Assembly: GCA_021847345.1 (NCBI GenBank) | Contig: JAJZTW010000007.1 | Span: 1 to 64,000 of the forward strand | DNA from: Pseudomonadota bacterium | GTDB lineage: Bacteria > Pseudomonadota > Gammaproteobacteria > Burkholderiales > Burkholderiaceae_C | DNA: 64,000 bases | Reading direction: 5' to 3' | Notes under the pieces: generated by a model | Database searches by the model: none | What the model saw: the letters and a program-made list of their open reading frames with translations, nothing else | What the model was told of the DNA's origin: nothing | Translations under genes and position numbers: made by a program | Part shown: one piece after another, positions 40,229 to 48,119 of the stretch | Layout: every line of letters begins with the position of its first letter | Position numbering within the stretch: the stretch's first letter is position 1

Positions 40229-41935
40229 TCAGCCCGCGCGGCGCCCGCGCCGCGCACGGGCTCCGCCAGCCCCCTGCGCGGACGGCGCCGCAGCGGCGAG
40301 CATTTCCCGGGCATGCGCCAGCGCCACGTCGGACGAGGCATCGCCGCCCAGCATGCGCGCGATCTCGCGCGTTCGCGCGGGCTCGTCGAGCGGGCGCACG
40401 CTGCTGAAGGTACGGCCGTCGCGGGTGGTCTTGTCCACCTGCAGGTGGTGGGCGGCGCACGCCGCCACCTGCGCCAGGTGAGTGACGGCCAGCACCTGGC
40501 GATCGGCGCCCAGCGCTCCGAGCAGCCGGCCGACGGTGTGCGCCACGGCACCGCCGATGCCGGCGTCGACCTCGTCGAACATCAGCGTGGCCACCGGCTG
40601 CTGCGACGCCGTGGTGGCGGCCAGCGCCAGCGCGATGCGCGAAAGCTCGCCGCCGGAAGCCACGCGCGCCAGCGGACGCAACTGCGCCCCGGCATGGCCC
40701 GCCACCAGCAGCTCGACGGTTTCGGCGCCACCGGCCTGGATCTGCGGCAGCTCGTTCAACGCCACCGCGAAGTCCCCGCCCTTCATGCCGAGCTCCTGCA
40801 TCAGCTCGCGCACGCCGGCCGCAAGGCGCCCGGCGGCGTCGGCGCGCAGGCGGCTCAGCGCCGCCGCGGCGTCGCGCAGCAGCGCATGCGCCGCGCGCTC
40901 GGCGGCCGCCAGCGCATCGAGATCGGCGCCGAGTTCGAGCTGTTCCATGCGCGCGCGCAGGCCCTGCCAATGGGCGGGCAGTTCGTCGGCGGCGACGCGG
41001 TGGCGGCGCGCCTGGCCCATCCAGGCCGACAGGCGCGCGTCGACGTCGGCCAGGCGTTGCGGGTCGACGTCGGCCTGGCGCAGGCGCGCGGCCACTTCGT
41101 GCCCGAGTTCGGCGCCGACGGTGCGCAGTTGTTCGAGCTGGTCGACCAGCGGCTGCAAGGCCGCGTCGATGCCGGCGGCACCCTGCAAGGCCTGCTGGGC
41201 CCGCGCCAGCAGGCGCACGGCTCCCGTCTCATCGTCGTCCAGCCAGGCGCCGGCCGCCTGCAACTGCTCGATCAGCTCGGCGGCATGGGCCAGGCGCCGG
41301 TGCTCGGCGTTCAGCGGCTCCCATTCGTCGGGCTGCGGCGCCAGGCGCTCGAGTTCGGCGAGCTCGATGCGCAGGCCCTCGCGCTCGCGCTGCATCTGGC
41401 CGGCATCGTCGCGCGCCGCGCGCAGGCGCTCGTCGGCGTCCCGCCAGTCGCGCCAGGCCCGCTCGCAGGCCTGGCGCTCGGCGGCGGCGCCCGCGTGCGC
41501 ATCGAGCAGGTCGCGCGCGGCGTCGCTGCGCGCCAGGCTCTGCCAGGCATGCTGGCCGTGAATGTCGACCAGCGCGTCGCCGGCCTGGCGCAGTTGCGCC
41601 AGCGTCGCCGGGCTGCCGTTGAGAAAACCCCGCGAACGGCCCTGGGCATCGATCACGCGGCGCAGCAGCACGGTCTCGCCGGGCTCGAAACCCTGCTGTT
41701 CCAGCCACTGCGCCAGGCCGGGCGGGGTATCGAATTCGGCGGAGATCTCGGCGCGCGACGCGCCCGGCAGCAGCACCGACGCATCTCCGCGCTCGCCGAG
41801 CGCCAGCTTGAGGGCGTCGATCAGGATCGACTTGCCGGCCCCGGTCTCGCCGGTCAGCGCGGTGAAGCCGGGGCCGAACTCGAGTTCGAGCTCGTCGACC
41901 AGCACGAATTGGCGAATGTGGAGTCGGCGCAGCAT
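40229..41935 (-). CDS. recN: DNA repair protein RecN
   Basis: RecN, 568 residues, an SMC-like ATPase used in double-strand break repair. Walker A is GETGAGKS at 29-36, VDIHGQHAWQSL is the conserved Q-region, and a central Glu/Arg/Ala-rich coiled coil (about 150-370) separates it from the C-terminal signature ASGGELSRIALAL and Walker B LMFDEVDAGIGG. The C-terminal tail is Arg/Gly-rich. It lies 57 bp downstream of nadK and 43 bp upstream of rapZ on the same strand. No LexA box was recognised in the gap upstream. Confidence 0.97.
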   Translation of the reverse strand: MLRRLHIRQFVLVDELELEFGPGFTALTGETGAGKSILIDALKLALGERGDASVLLPGASRAEISAEFDTPPGLAQWLEQQGFEPGETVLLRRVIDAQGRSRGFLNGSPATLAQLRQAGDALVDIHGQHAWQSLARSDAARDLLDAHAGAAAERQACERAWRDWRDADERLRAARDDAGQMQREREGLRIELAELERLAPQPDEWEPLNAEHRRLAHAAELIEQLQAAGAWLDDDETGAVRLLARAQQALQGAAGIDAALQPLVDQLEQLRTVGAELGHEVAARLRQADVDPQRLADVDARLSAWMGQARRHRVAADELPAHWQGLRARMEQLELGADLDALAAAERAAHALLRDAAAALSRLRADAAGRLAAGVRELMQELGMKGGDFAVALNELPQIQAGGAETVELLVAGHAGAQLRPLARVASGGELSRIALALAATTASQQPVATLMFDEVDAGIGGAVAHTVGRLLGALGADRQVLAVTHLAQVAACAAHHLQVDKTTRDGRTFSSVRPLDEPARTREIARMLGGDASSDVALAHAREMLAAAAPSAQGAGGARARRGRRAG

Positions 41936-41992
41936 GCCCTGGGCCCGCTCGTTTCGTAAGGTGTGGATGAATCGACCGTGATCGACCGTGGC

Positions 41993-42889
41993 TCAGTCCT
42001 CGGCACCGAGGATCTCGTGCCAATGCAGCTTCTTGCGCAGCGTGGAGAAGTAGCTCCAGCCCGGCGGGTGCAGGAACAGCGCGCGATACGGAGCGATGCT
42101 CAGGTGGATATGGTCCCCACCCATCAGGTCGGCGAAATGCTGCATGTCGAAATTCACGCCCACGTCGCTGCGCGACGCGACCTCGATGTCGATGCGCACC
42201 TGCTCGGGCAGCACGATCGGGCGATTGGACAAGGTATGCGCAGCGATCGGCACCAGCACCAGCCCCGGCAGGCTCGGGTGCAGGATGGGGCCTCCAGCCG
42301 ACATCGCGTAGGCCGTCGACCCCGTGGGGGTGGCCACGATCAGCCCGTCGGCCCGCTGCGCGTACATGGCGCGACCGTCGACCTCGACGCGCAACTCCAC
42401 CAGCCCGGTGGCGCCGCTGCGGTTGACCACCACGTCGTTGATCGCGATGCCGGTGTAGATGGCTTCGCCGTCGCGCAGCACCTGCCCGGACAGCACGGCG
42501 CGCTGCTCGCGCTCGAAATGCCCGGCCAGCATCGACCCCAGCGCCTCGCGCCACTCGGACTCGGCGATGTCGGTGATGAATCCCAGGCGTCCGGAGTTGA
42601 TGCCCATCAGCGGCACCCCCCAGGGCGCGAGTTCGCGCGCGGCGCCCAGCATGGTGCCGTCGCCGCCGACCACGATCGCCACCCAGTCGCCCCCCGCGCG
42701 GCGGCCGATGTCGAGCAGGCTGGCGCTGGCATGCCCCGGCAGATCGCATTGCAGCGAAGTCTGCTGTTCGATGACCGGCTCGACCCCCTGCCCGGCGAGC
42801 CAGGCCGCGATGTCGCCCAGCGTGTCGGAAACGCCGGCCGCCTGGTGCTTGCCGATCAGGACTGCGTGCTGGAAAACGGGTGTGGGCAT
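41993..42889 (-). CDS. nadK: NAD kinase
   Basis: NadK, 298 residues, phosphorylates NAD to NADP using ATP or polyphosphate. The GGDGT motif is at 75-79, SGRLGFIT follows near 99-106, and ND in INDVVVNR plus TPTGSTAYAMSAGGPI complete the active site. The ATG at 42889 begins MPTPVFQHAVLIGK, the normal NadK start; the same frame happens to stay open upstream through the repeat element, but that part is not coding. It is divergent from hrcA across 436 bp and probably cotranscribed with recN. Confidence 0.97.
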   Translation of the reverse strand: MPTPVFQHAVLIGKHQAAGVSDTLGDIAAWLAGQGVEPVIEQQTSLQCDLPGHASASLLDIGRRAGGDWVAIVVGGDGTMLGAARELAPWGVPLMGINSGRLGFITDIAESEWREALGSMLAGHFEREQRAVLSGQVLRDGEAIYTGIAINDVVVNRSGATGLVELRVEVDGRAMYAQRADGLIVATPTGSTAYAMSAGGPILHPSLPGLVLVPIAAHTLSNRPIVLPEQVRIDIEVASRSDVGVNFDMQHFADLMGGDHIHLSIAPYRALFLHPPGWSYFSTLRKKLHWHEILGAED

Positions 42890-43017
42890 GGGCGAAATGC
42901 GGAGGAACACGGGCACGACAGCACGCGAGCTGGCCGTTGAAATACCGCTGGAAGCCGCGCACGCCGGAAGGCGCCCAGGCTCCGGGCCCACCGAGCATGA
43001 CGGCATTACAGCACAGG

Positions 43018-43262
43018 CTCCCGAGAAAACGCAGGGCCGCCCCAAGTTTTCTCGGCCCCCGCGGGGGGCGGGTCGGGCCCCAGGCCCGGCCCTGGGGGCA
43101 CTCCCGAGAAAACGAAGGGCCGCCCCAGTTTTTCTCGGCCCCCGCGGGGGATGAGGCCAGACCAGCTGCTGTGCCTGCGCACAGCAGCGCGCCGGCCGAA
43201 TCCGAGCAGCCTGCAAGCTGCGAGGTGGAACGGGTCGGGCCCCAGGCCCGGCCCTGGGGGCA
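43018..43262 (+). repeat. composite structured repeat array between nadK and hrcA
   Basis: The 436-bp nadK-hrcA gap contains this array and no credible gene. Two 50-bp units (43018-43067, 43101-43150) each hold hairpin H1 (arms CCGAGAAAAC and complement, loop with GGGCCGCCCC) followed by H2 (CCCCCGCGGGGG). Identical 32-bp units (43069-43100, 43231-43262) form a hairpin with 7-bp arms CCCCAGG/CCTGGGG. Between the second H1-H2 and the last 32-mer is an 89-bp block shared with 1-89 (87 matches, opposite strand) containing H3 (43165-43188) and H4. The second H1 has one extra T in its right arm. The array lies upstream of both flanking genes. Confidence 0.85.
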
Positions 43263-43308
43263 GCCATGACCGGCCGCCACGTCGCGCGCGGCGCGCGACG
43301 CCTGCGAA

Positions 43309-43320
43309 GATTTTAAAATC
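43309..43320. promoter_or_regulatory. AT palindrome 5 bp before the hrcA start
   Basis: GATTTTAAAATC is a perfect 12-bp palindrome immediately upstream of the hrcA ATG at 43326, in an otherwise GC-rich gap. No CIRCE element (TTAGCACTC-N9-GAGTGCTAA), the known HrcA operator, is seen here. The palindrome may be part of the promoter or ribosome-binding region. Confidence 0.3.
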
Positions 43321-43325
43321 GGGGC

Positions 43326-44345
43326 ATGGACGAACGAGCCCGCCTGCTGCTCAAGACCCTGATCGAGCGCTACATCGCCGACGGACAGCCCGTCGGCTCG
43401 CGCACCCTGTCGCGCGCGTCGGGGCTGGAACTGTCGGCGGCGACCATTCGCAACGTGATGGCCGACCTCGAGGAACTGGGCCTGATCGCCAGTCCCCACA
43501 CGTCCGCCGGGCGGATTCCGACGCCGCGTGGCTACCGCCTGTTCGTCGACACCATGCTGACGGCGCGCCCGCCCGAGGGAGCCGAGGAACTGGAACAGCG
43601 CTTCCGCTCCGAGCTGGCCGGCATCGAGCCGCAGAAGGTGATCGTCAACGCCGCGCGCCTGCTGTCCAACCTGTCGCATTTCGTCGGTGTCGTGATGAGC
43701 CCGCGGCGCGACGCGGCGTTTCGCCACATCGAATTCCTGCGCCTGTCGGAGCAGCGCATCCTGGTCATCCTGGTCGACGCCACCGGGGGCGTGCAGAACC
43801 GCATCATCGTCTCCGCGCATCCCTACACCCAGGGGCAGCTCACCGAAGCGGCCAACTACCTGAACGCACATTGCAGCGGACTGAGCTTCGAGCAGATGGC
43901 CGCGCAAATGCGCGGCGAGGTCGAGAACCTGCGCGGCGAGATCGTCGCGCTGATGCAGGCCGCGGTCGCCGCTGCCAGCCAGGCCGCCGCCGAACAGGAC
44001 GAGCAGCTGGTGATCTCGGGCCAGCAGCAACTGCTCAAGGTGGACGACCTGTCCAGCGACCTCGCCAGCCTGCGCCGCCTGTTCGACCTGTTCGAGCAGA
44101 AGTCGCTGCTGCTGCGCCTGCTCGAGAGCTCGGAGCGCTCCGAGGGGGTGCGCATCTACATCGGCGGCGAAAGCGAGGTCGTGCCCTTCGAGGAGCTGTC
44201 GGTGATCACCGCACCCTACGAGGTCGACGGGCGCGTGGTCGGCACGCTGGGAGTCATCGGGCCCACGCGCATGCCCTACGACCGCATGATCCGCATCGTC
44301 GACATCACCGCCAAGCTGGTCGGCAACACGCTCAGCCAGCGCTGA
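43326..44345 (+). CDS. hrcA: heat-inducible transcription repressor HrcA
   Basis: HrcA, 339 residues, represses heat-shock genes by binding CIRCE with help from GroEL. The N-terminal winged helix includes [10 protein letters not shown] and [19 protein letters not shown], followed by [19 protein letters not shown]. The GAF-like and dimerisation domains follow, ending in [18 protein letters not shown]. The ATG at 43326 matches the usual N-terminus. No CIRCE element or groESL/dnaK gene is in this window, so its targets lie elsewhere. It is convergent with the pseudopilin-like gene. Confidence 0.96.
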   Translation: MDERARLLLKTLIERYIADGQPVGSRTLSRASGLELSAATIRNVMADLEELGLIASPHTSAGRIPTPRGYRLFVDTMLTARPPEGAEELEQRFRSELAGIEPQKVIVNAARLLSNLSHFVGVVMSPRRDAAFRHIEFLRLSEQRILVILVDATGGVQNRIIVSAHPYTQGQLTEAANYLNAHCSGLSFEQMAAQMRGEVENLRGEIVALMQAAVAAASQAAAEQDEQLVISGQQQLLKVDDLSSDLASLRRLFDLFEQKSLLLRLLESSERSEGVRIYIGGESEVVPFEELSVITAPYEVDGRVVGTLGVIGPTRMPYDRMIRIVDITAKLVGNTLSQR

Positions 44346-44366
44346 ACCACGCGGCACGCGGAACCT

Positions 44367-44900
44367 TCAGGCGTCGCCAGGGCAGTTCACCGGCTGCTCG
44401 CGCACGCGCCCGCTGGCGGCCATGACCAGTTCGCGGCCGTCGGGCCTGCGGGCCGAGGCGCGCAGCGGACACACCCGCCAGCGTCCCATCAGCAGCGCTC
44501 CGGCGGGCTGGCGCGGCCAGCCCGCGGCATCGAAGCCGGCGCCATGGGCCAACGGGGCGGATGCGTCGATGCGCACTCCTGCCAGGGCCCCCTGCACGGC
44601 CAGCTTCACCTCGCCCGGCGACCCCGGCGCGGCCAGCGTCACCCAGCCATGCTCCCAGCGCGCCTGCTCATCGCAGGCGCCGCCATCGCGGCTGGGGCAC
44701 AGGCGAACGTCGCGGGCATGGGCCCGGGCATCGAGACGTGCCAGGCGCAGGGCATCGTTCAAGATCTCGCAAGCTGCGCGCACGCGTTGCGCCTGAAGCG
44801 AATCGCGCCACGCCGGCAGCGCGAGAACCAGGCAGATACCGCCCAGCGCCAGCGCGACCAGGCATTCCAGCAAGCTGAATCCACGCAGGCATCGCCCCAT
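44367..44900 (-). CDS. type IV pilin-like protein, GspH/FimT family
   Basis: A 177-residue protein with a prepilin leader: short basic start (MGRCLRG), then the PilD cleavage site G|FSLLE and the hydrophobic helix FSLLECLVALALGGICLVLALP, with Glu5 of the mature protein present. The rest resembles GspH/FimT minor pseudopilins (DALRLARLDARAHARDVRLCPS region and paired cysteines). FimT-type proteins can bind DNA in natural transformation. The ATG at 44900 is fixed by the leader. No other pilus genes are adjacent, so its machinery is encoded elsewhere. Confidence 0.85.
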   Translation of the reverse strand: MGRCLRGFSLLECLVALALGGICLVLALPAWRDSLQAQRVRAACEILNDALRLARLDARAHARDVRLCPSRDGGACDEQARWEHGWVTLAAPGSPGEVKLAVQGALAGVRIDASAPLAHGAGFDAAGWPRQPAGALLMGRWRVCPLRASARRPDGRELVMAASGRVREQPVNCPGDA

Positions 44901-45014
44901 CGCGGCATTGTCCGCGGGCGCACCGCGCCACGCCCGCGGCGCGCCCGAAGCCCTCGACGCCGCCGGTAGAATCCGCCGCTCGGCTGGCACGCCCGTCGCG
45001 GCGCGCCAGCCCAT

Positions 45015-45090
45015 GGGCCCTTAGCTCAATGGTCAGAGCAGCGGACTCATAATCCGTTGGTTGCGGGTTCGAGCCCCGCAGGGCCCACCA
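45015..45090 (+). tRNA. tRNA with CAT anticodon, probably tRNA-Ile2
   Basis: A 76-nt tRNA with encoded CCA. The acceptor GGGCCC pairs with GGGCCC near the 3' end, the D-arm is AGCTCAATGGTCAGAGC, the anticodon loop is CTCATAA and the T-arm GCGGGTTCGAGCCCCGC. CAT occurs in initiator Met, elongator Met and the Ile2 tRNA whose C34 becomes lysidine. The body resembles tRNA-Ile2 (GGGCCCTTAGCTCA start and GACTCATAATC arm) more than either Met type; elongator Met remains possible. The next gene converges on it 11 bp away. Confidence 0.93.
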
Positions 45091-45101
45091 TGATCCGAGG
45101 A

Positions 45102-46331
45102 TCACTGCAGGGTGATGACGATGGAGCCGTTGCCGCCGGGCAGCAGGGTTGCGCCGTTGGTGCCGACCGTGCAGGTGCTGCCCGGCGGGCCGACGCTGCC
45201 GCCCGCACCTCCCCCGCCGCGGGATGCGTCGCCGCCGCCTCCGCCACCGTACCCACCGCCGCCTCCGGCGCCGAACACCGGAAACGCCGCGACAGGGTCG
45301 TAGCCACCCTGGCCACCGGTTCCGCCGCCCGAGCCCACGCCGCCGCCTCCCGGCAACAGCTGCGGCCCGCCATTGCCTCCGGCGCCGCCGTCGCCGTTGC
45401 CGCCGGCCGAACCTGCAGGAAAGCCCGACGCCGAGACGCCGCCGGCCCCGCCGATGCCCCCGCCGCCGCCCATGGCGGCGGCGGAGCCATGCGGCGCAGC
45501 GAATTCGAACCCGTTGCCTCCGGCGAAACCGTTGCCGCAGCCATCGCCGCCGGAGTCATTCCCGTTGGAGCCATCGGCGTAACCGCCGCCTCCTCCGCCG
45601 GCGATGATCTGCGACGCGCTGCCCGCGTCGACCGTGGACGCGCCGCCGCCGCTGCCGCCGCCATAATGGGTCCCGCCGAGCGCGATGCCCGTGCCGCCTC
45701 CCATCTGCCCGCCACCACCGACGAACAGGTCCAGCACCTGGCCCGGCGACACGGCGAGCGTCGAGGTCACGACCCCCCCGTTGCCGCCGAACCCCTGCCC
45801 GGAGGTGTAGGCGTCGCCGCCGCCCGCGCCGCCGGTGGCGACGACGCGAATCGAGCTCACGCCGGCGGGTACCGTCCACGTCGTCGCCCCCGGCGCAGAG
45901 AACGACACGGTGGCAGCCGTGCAGTTCACCGCGATGTCGGTGACCGCTGCGCTGCCGACCGTGCCGCTGCCGTGGGTCACTCCGCAGAACTGCCCCGCGG
46001 GCTGCTGGCTCACGGTGACGCTGTACGCCGACGCGGAAGCCAGCTGGGAGCCGAAGACGAAGCCGCCATCGGCGAACACCGTGACACTGTCGGTATTGTT
46101 GTCGAGCAGTGTCACCGAGGCGCCGCCGGCCAGGCCGGCGACACTGCCGCCGATGCTGTAGCTGGCGCTGGTCGTGGGGGGCGGGCTGGGCGTGGGGCTC
46201 GGCGCCGGACTCGGGCCAGACCCTGGAAGCGCCGCCGTCGTGGAAGCCGACTCGCCGCCCCCGCAGGCCGACAGCACCAGGCTCAGCGCTGCCGCCGACA
46301 GCAGCAGCCAGGGTAGACGGCTGGGGATCAT
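45102..46331 (-). CDS. glycine-rich surface lipoprotein of unknown function
   Basis: A 409-residue predicted lipoprotein. The signal ends SLVLSACGG with lipidated Cys at 23, followed by a Ser/Pro/Thr linker (about 25-58). A domain with GAASVTLLDNN-like strands follows, then TWTVPAGVSSIRVVATGGAGG, a motif that often introduces glycine-rich repeats in exported proteins. The last 180 residues are dominated by runs of Gly with Ala, Asp and Ser. The start at 46331 is fixed by the signal peptide. Function unknown; an exposed structural or adhesive role is plausible. The 244-bp gap upstream (46332-46575) shows no gene. Confidence 0.82.
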   Translation of the reverse strand: MIPSRLPWLLLSAAALSLVLSACGGGESASTTAALPGSGPSPAPSPTPSPPPTTSASYSIGGSVAGLAGGASVTLLDNNTDSVTVFADGGFVFGSQLASASAYSVTVSQQPAGQFCGVTHGSGTVGSAAVTDIAVNCTAATVSFSAPGATTWTVPAGVSSIRVVATGGAGGGDAYTSGQGFGGNGGVVTSTLAVSPGQVLDLFVGGGGQMGGGTGIALGGTHYGGGSGGGASTVDAGSASQIIAGGGGGGYADGSNGNDSGGDGCGNGFAGGNGFEFAAPHGSAAAMGGGGGIGGAGGVSASGFPAGSAGGNGDGGAGGNGGPQLLPGGGGVGSGGGTGGQGGYDPVAAFPVFGAGGGGGYGGGGGGDASRGGGGAGGSVGPPGSTCTVGTNGATLLPGGNGSIVITLQ

Positions 46332-46575
46332 GGCGATCTTCCGGGGCAGCGGGTCGAGGTGGACTTCCCTTGTCGGCAGGCCGTCGCCGCGGATGCCGAC
46401 GCGCTGGCAACGCCCTGGCCTGGTGCTGCGTCGCACGCCCGAAAAACCCGCGAGCCTGACTTCACGCGCACGAGTCTCGCACACGACGAAGACCTCGCAC
46501 AGCCTTGGTTGCAAATCGATGCGTTTGCACCCCCGCCTGCACGGAGGCAGTCAACGCGCCGCGGCGCCTGCCGAC

Positions 46576-47196
46576 CTACTGCTGCAGCAGTTGCCGCAGG
46601 TCGTGCGTGATGGCCTCGGGCTTGGTCAGGTCGGAGCCGATCAGGATGCCCTTGCCATGCTTGTCGAACACGTAGATGGCCGCGCTGTGGTTGACCACGT
46701 AGTTGCCGTGGGAGTCCTTGTCGCCGTAGCTGAAGGCGACGTGGTAGAGCTTGGTCATCGCCACCACCTCGGGCAGGGTGCCGCGAAGCGCCACCGCCTG
46801 TGGGCTGAAGGCCTGCACGTAGGCCTTCAGGATCGGCAGCGTGTCGCGCGCCGGGTCGACGCTGACGAACAGGATGCGCACGTCGTCGGCCTGCGGACCG
46901 AGGGCGGACACCGCGCTGGCCAGGTGGGACATGGTCAGCGGGCATACGTCGGGGCAATGGGTGTAGCCGAAGTACACCACGGCCACCTTGCCGCGGAAAT
47001 CCTTCGCGCTGACCGGCTTGCCGGTGTCGGCCGAGACCATGCCGAACAGGCGCAGGTCGGCCAGCACGCCGCTGACATTGCTCATGTCCCAGTGCTGGGG
47101 CTTCCTGCCGCAGCCGGCCAGCAGCAGCGCGGCCAGGCTGGCCAGGGTGGCCGCGAACAGCAGGCGGCGCAGGCGATCGATGCGAAGAATGGGCAT
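46576..47196 (-). CDS. SCO1/SenC/PrrC-type copper protein
   Basis: A 206-residue thioredoxin-fold lipoprotein. The signal ends LLLAGC with lipidated Cys at 29. The copper-binding motif is CPDVC (Cys81 and Cys85), with the distal His170 in VVNHSA, so all three ligands are present. SCO proteins deliver copper to or reduce the CuA centre of cytochrome oxidase, or act in redox sensing. Oxidase assembly genes are not adjacent, so the partner is not shown here. The ATG at 47196 gives a normal signal peptide. Confidence 0.92.
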   Translation of the reverse strand: MPILRIDRLRRLLFAATLASLAALLLAGCGRKPQHWDMSNVSGVLADLRLFGMVSADTGKPVSAKDFRGKVAVVYFGYTHCPDVCPLTMSHLASAVSALGPQADDVRILFVSVDPARDTLPILKAYVQAFSPQAVALRGTLPEVVAMTKLYHVAFSYGDKDSHGNYVVNHSAAIYVFDKHGKGILIGSDLTKPEAITHDLRQLLQQ

Positions 47197-47252
47197 GCCC
47201 CGATGGTAGCGGCCCGGCAACACACCCATGTCGGGCAGGCCTTGACGCGGCG

Positions 47253-48119
47253 TCAGGCAACGGCCTGGCTCAGCTGGCGTTCGACCTGGGCGCCCGACAT
47301 GGGCCGGCCGTACCAGTAGCCCTGCGCGAAATCACATCCGAGCTCGGAACTGGCCCGGGCCTGCGCCGGCTGCTCGACGCCCTCTGCCACCACCTGGATG
47401 CCAAGCTGGTGCGCCAGCGCGACCACGGCTCGCGCGATCGCGCGGTGGCGCGGGCTGTCGGGAAGGCAGCGGGTCAGCGAGCCGTCGAGCTTGAGCAGGT
47501 CCAGCGGAGCGTGCCCCAGCATGGCCAGGTTGGAGTAGCCGGTGCCGAAGTCGTCCAGCGAGATGCCGAAACCGGCCTCGCTGAGCTGGCGCAGGTGCTC
47601 GAACATGTCCTGCGGACGCTCGCTCATCACGCGTTCGGTGATCTCCAGGGTCAGTGCCTCGGCGGGCAGACCGATGTCGTCCAGGTGTTGCAGCCACAAG
47701 CGCAGCGCCGCGCGCGACGCCAGTTGCAGCGCCGACACGTTGACCGCGATGCGTACCGGCAGGCCGGTGGCGCGCCGCAGGCGCCGGCATTCGTCGGCCG
47801 CTGCGCGAAACACCCAGTCGCCGATGTCCAGGATGAGCCCGTTGCGCTCGGCCGTCGCGATGAAATGCTCGGGAGCCACCGCGCCGAGCACGGGGTGCTG
47901 CCAGCGCAAAAGGGCCTCGAAGGCCGGCGCCGCGGCATCGCGCATGCTGCAGATGGGCTGGTAGACCAGCCCGAACTCCCCGCGCCGGCAGGCGCCCGCC
48001 AGTTCGGCCTCGTATCCACGCGGCGCAGGCGCCGGGGCCCGCGCGCGCGCGCCGGCGGCGGCCGCCGCCACGGCGCGCGGCAGCACGCGCCGTGGCGTCG
48101 AGCGCCGTGCCTGTCGCAT
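47253..48119 (-). CDS. EAL-domain cyclic-di-GMP phosphodiesterase
   Basis: A 288-residue stand-alone EAL protein, predicted to hydrolyse c-di-GMP. A basic Ala/Arg-rich N-terminus of about 35 residues precedes the domain. Catalytic features are intact: EALLRW at 68-73, NVSALQL, LEITERVM, DDFGTGYS at 189-196, LKLDGSL and VVAEGVE. There is no GGDEF, PAS or receiver domain and no membrane segment, so input must come from a partner or expression level. The ATG at 48119 overlaps the stop of the upstream lipoprotein gene by one base (TGATG), indicating translational coupling. Confidence 0.93.
   Translation of the reverse strand: MRQARRSTPRRVLPRAVAAAAAGARARAPAPAPRGYEAELAGACRRGEFGLVYQPICSMRDAAAPAFEALLRWQHPVLGAVAPEHFIATAERNGLILDIGDWVFRAAADECRRLRRATGLPVRIAVNVSALQLASRAALRLWLQHLDDIGLPAEALTLEITERVMSERPQDMFEHLRQLSEAGFGISLDDFGTGYSNLAMLGHAPLDLLKLDGSLTRCLPDSPRHRAIARAVVALAHQLGIQVVAEGVEQPAQARASSELGCDFAQGYWYGRPMSGAQVERQLSQAVA

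Noticed and set aside
43018-43262. CRISPR array
   Set aside because: The repeats are hairpin modules of different lengths without regular spacers, and no cas gene is in the window.
42890-43267. Upstream extension of the nadK frame through the repeat array
   Set aside because: The frame stays open by chance across the repeats. NadK has its normal N-terminus at 42889 and the extension repeats itself where the DNA does.
43263-43325. CIRCE heat-shock operator before hrcA
   Set aside because: No TTAGCACTC-N9-GAGTGCTAA match is present; only a short AT palindrome is seen.
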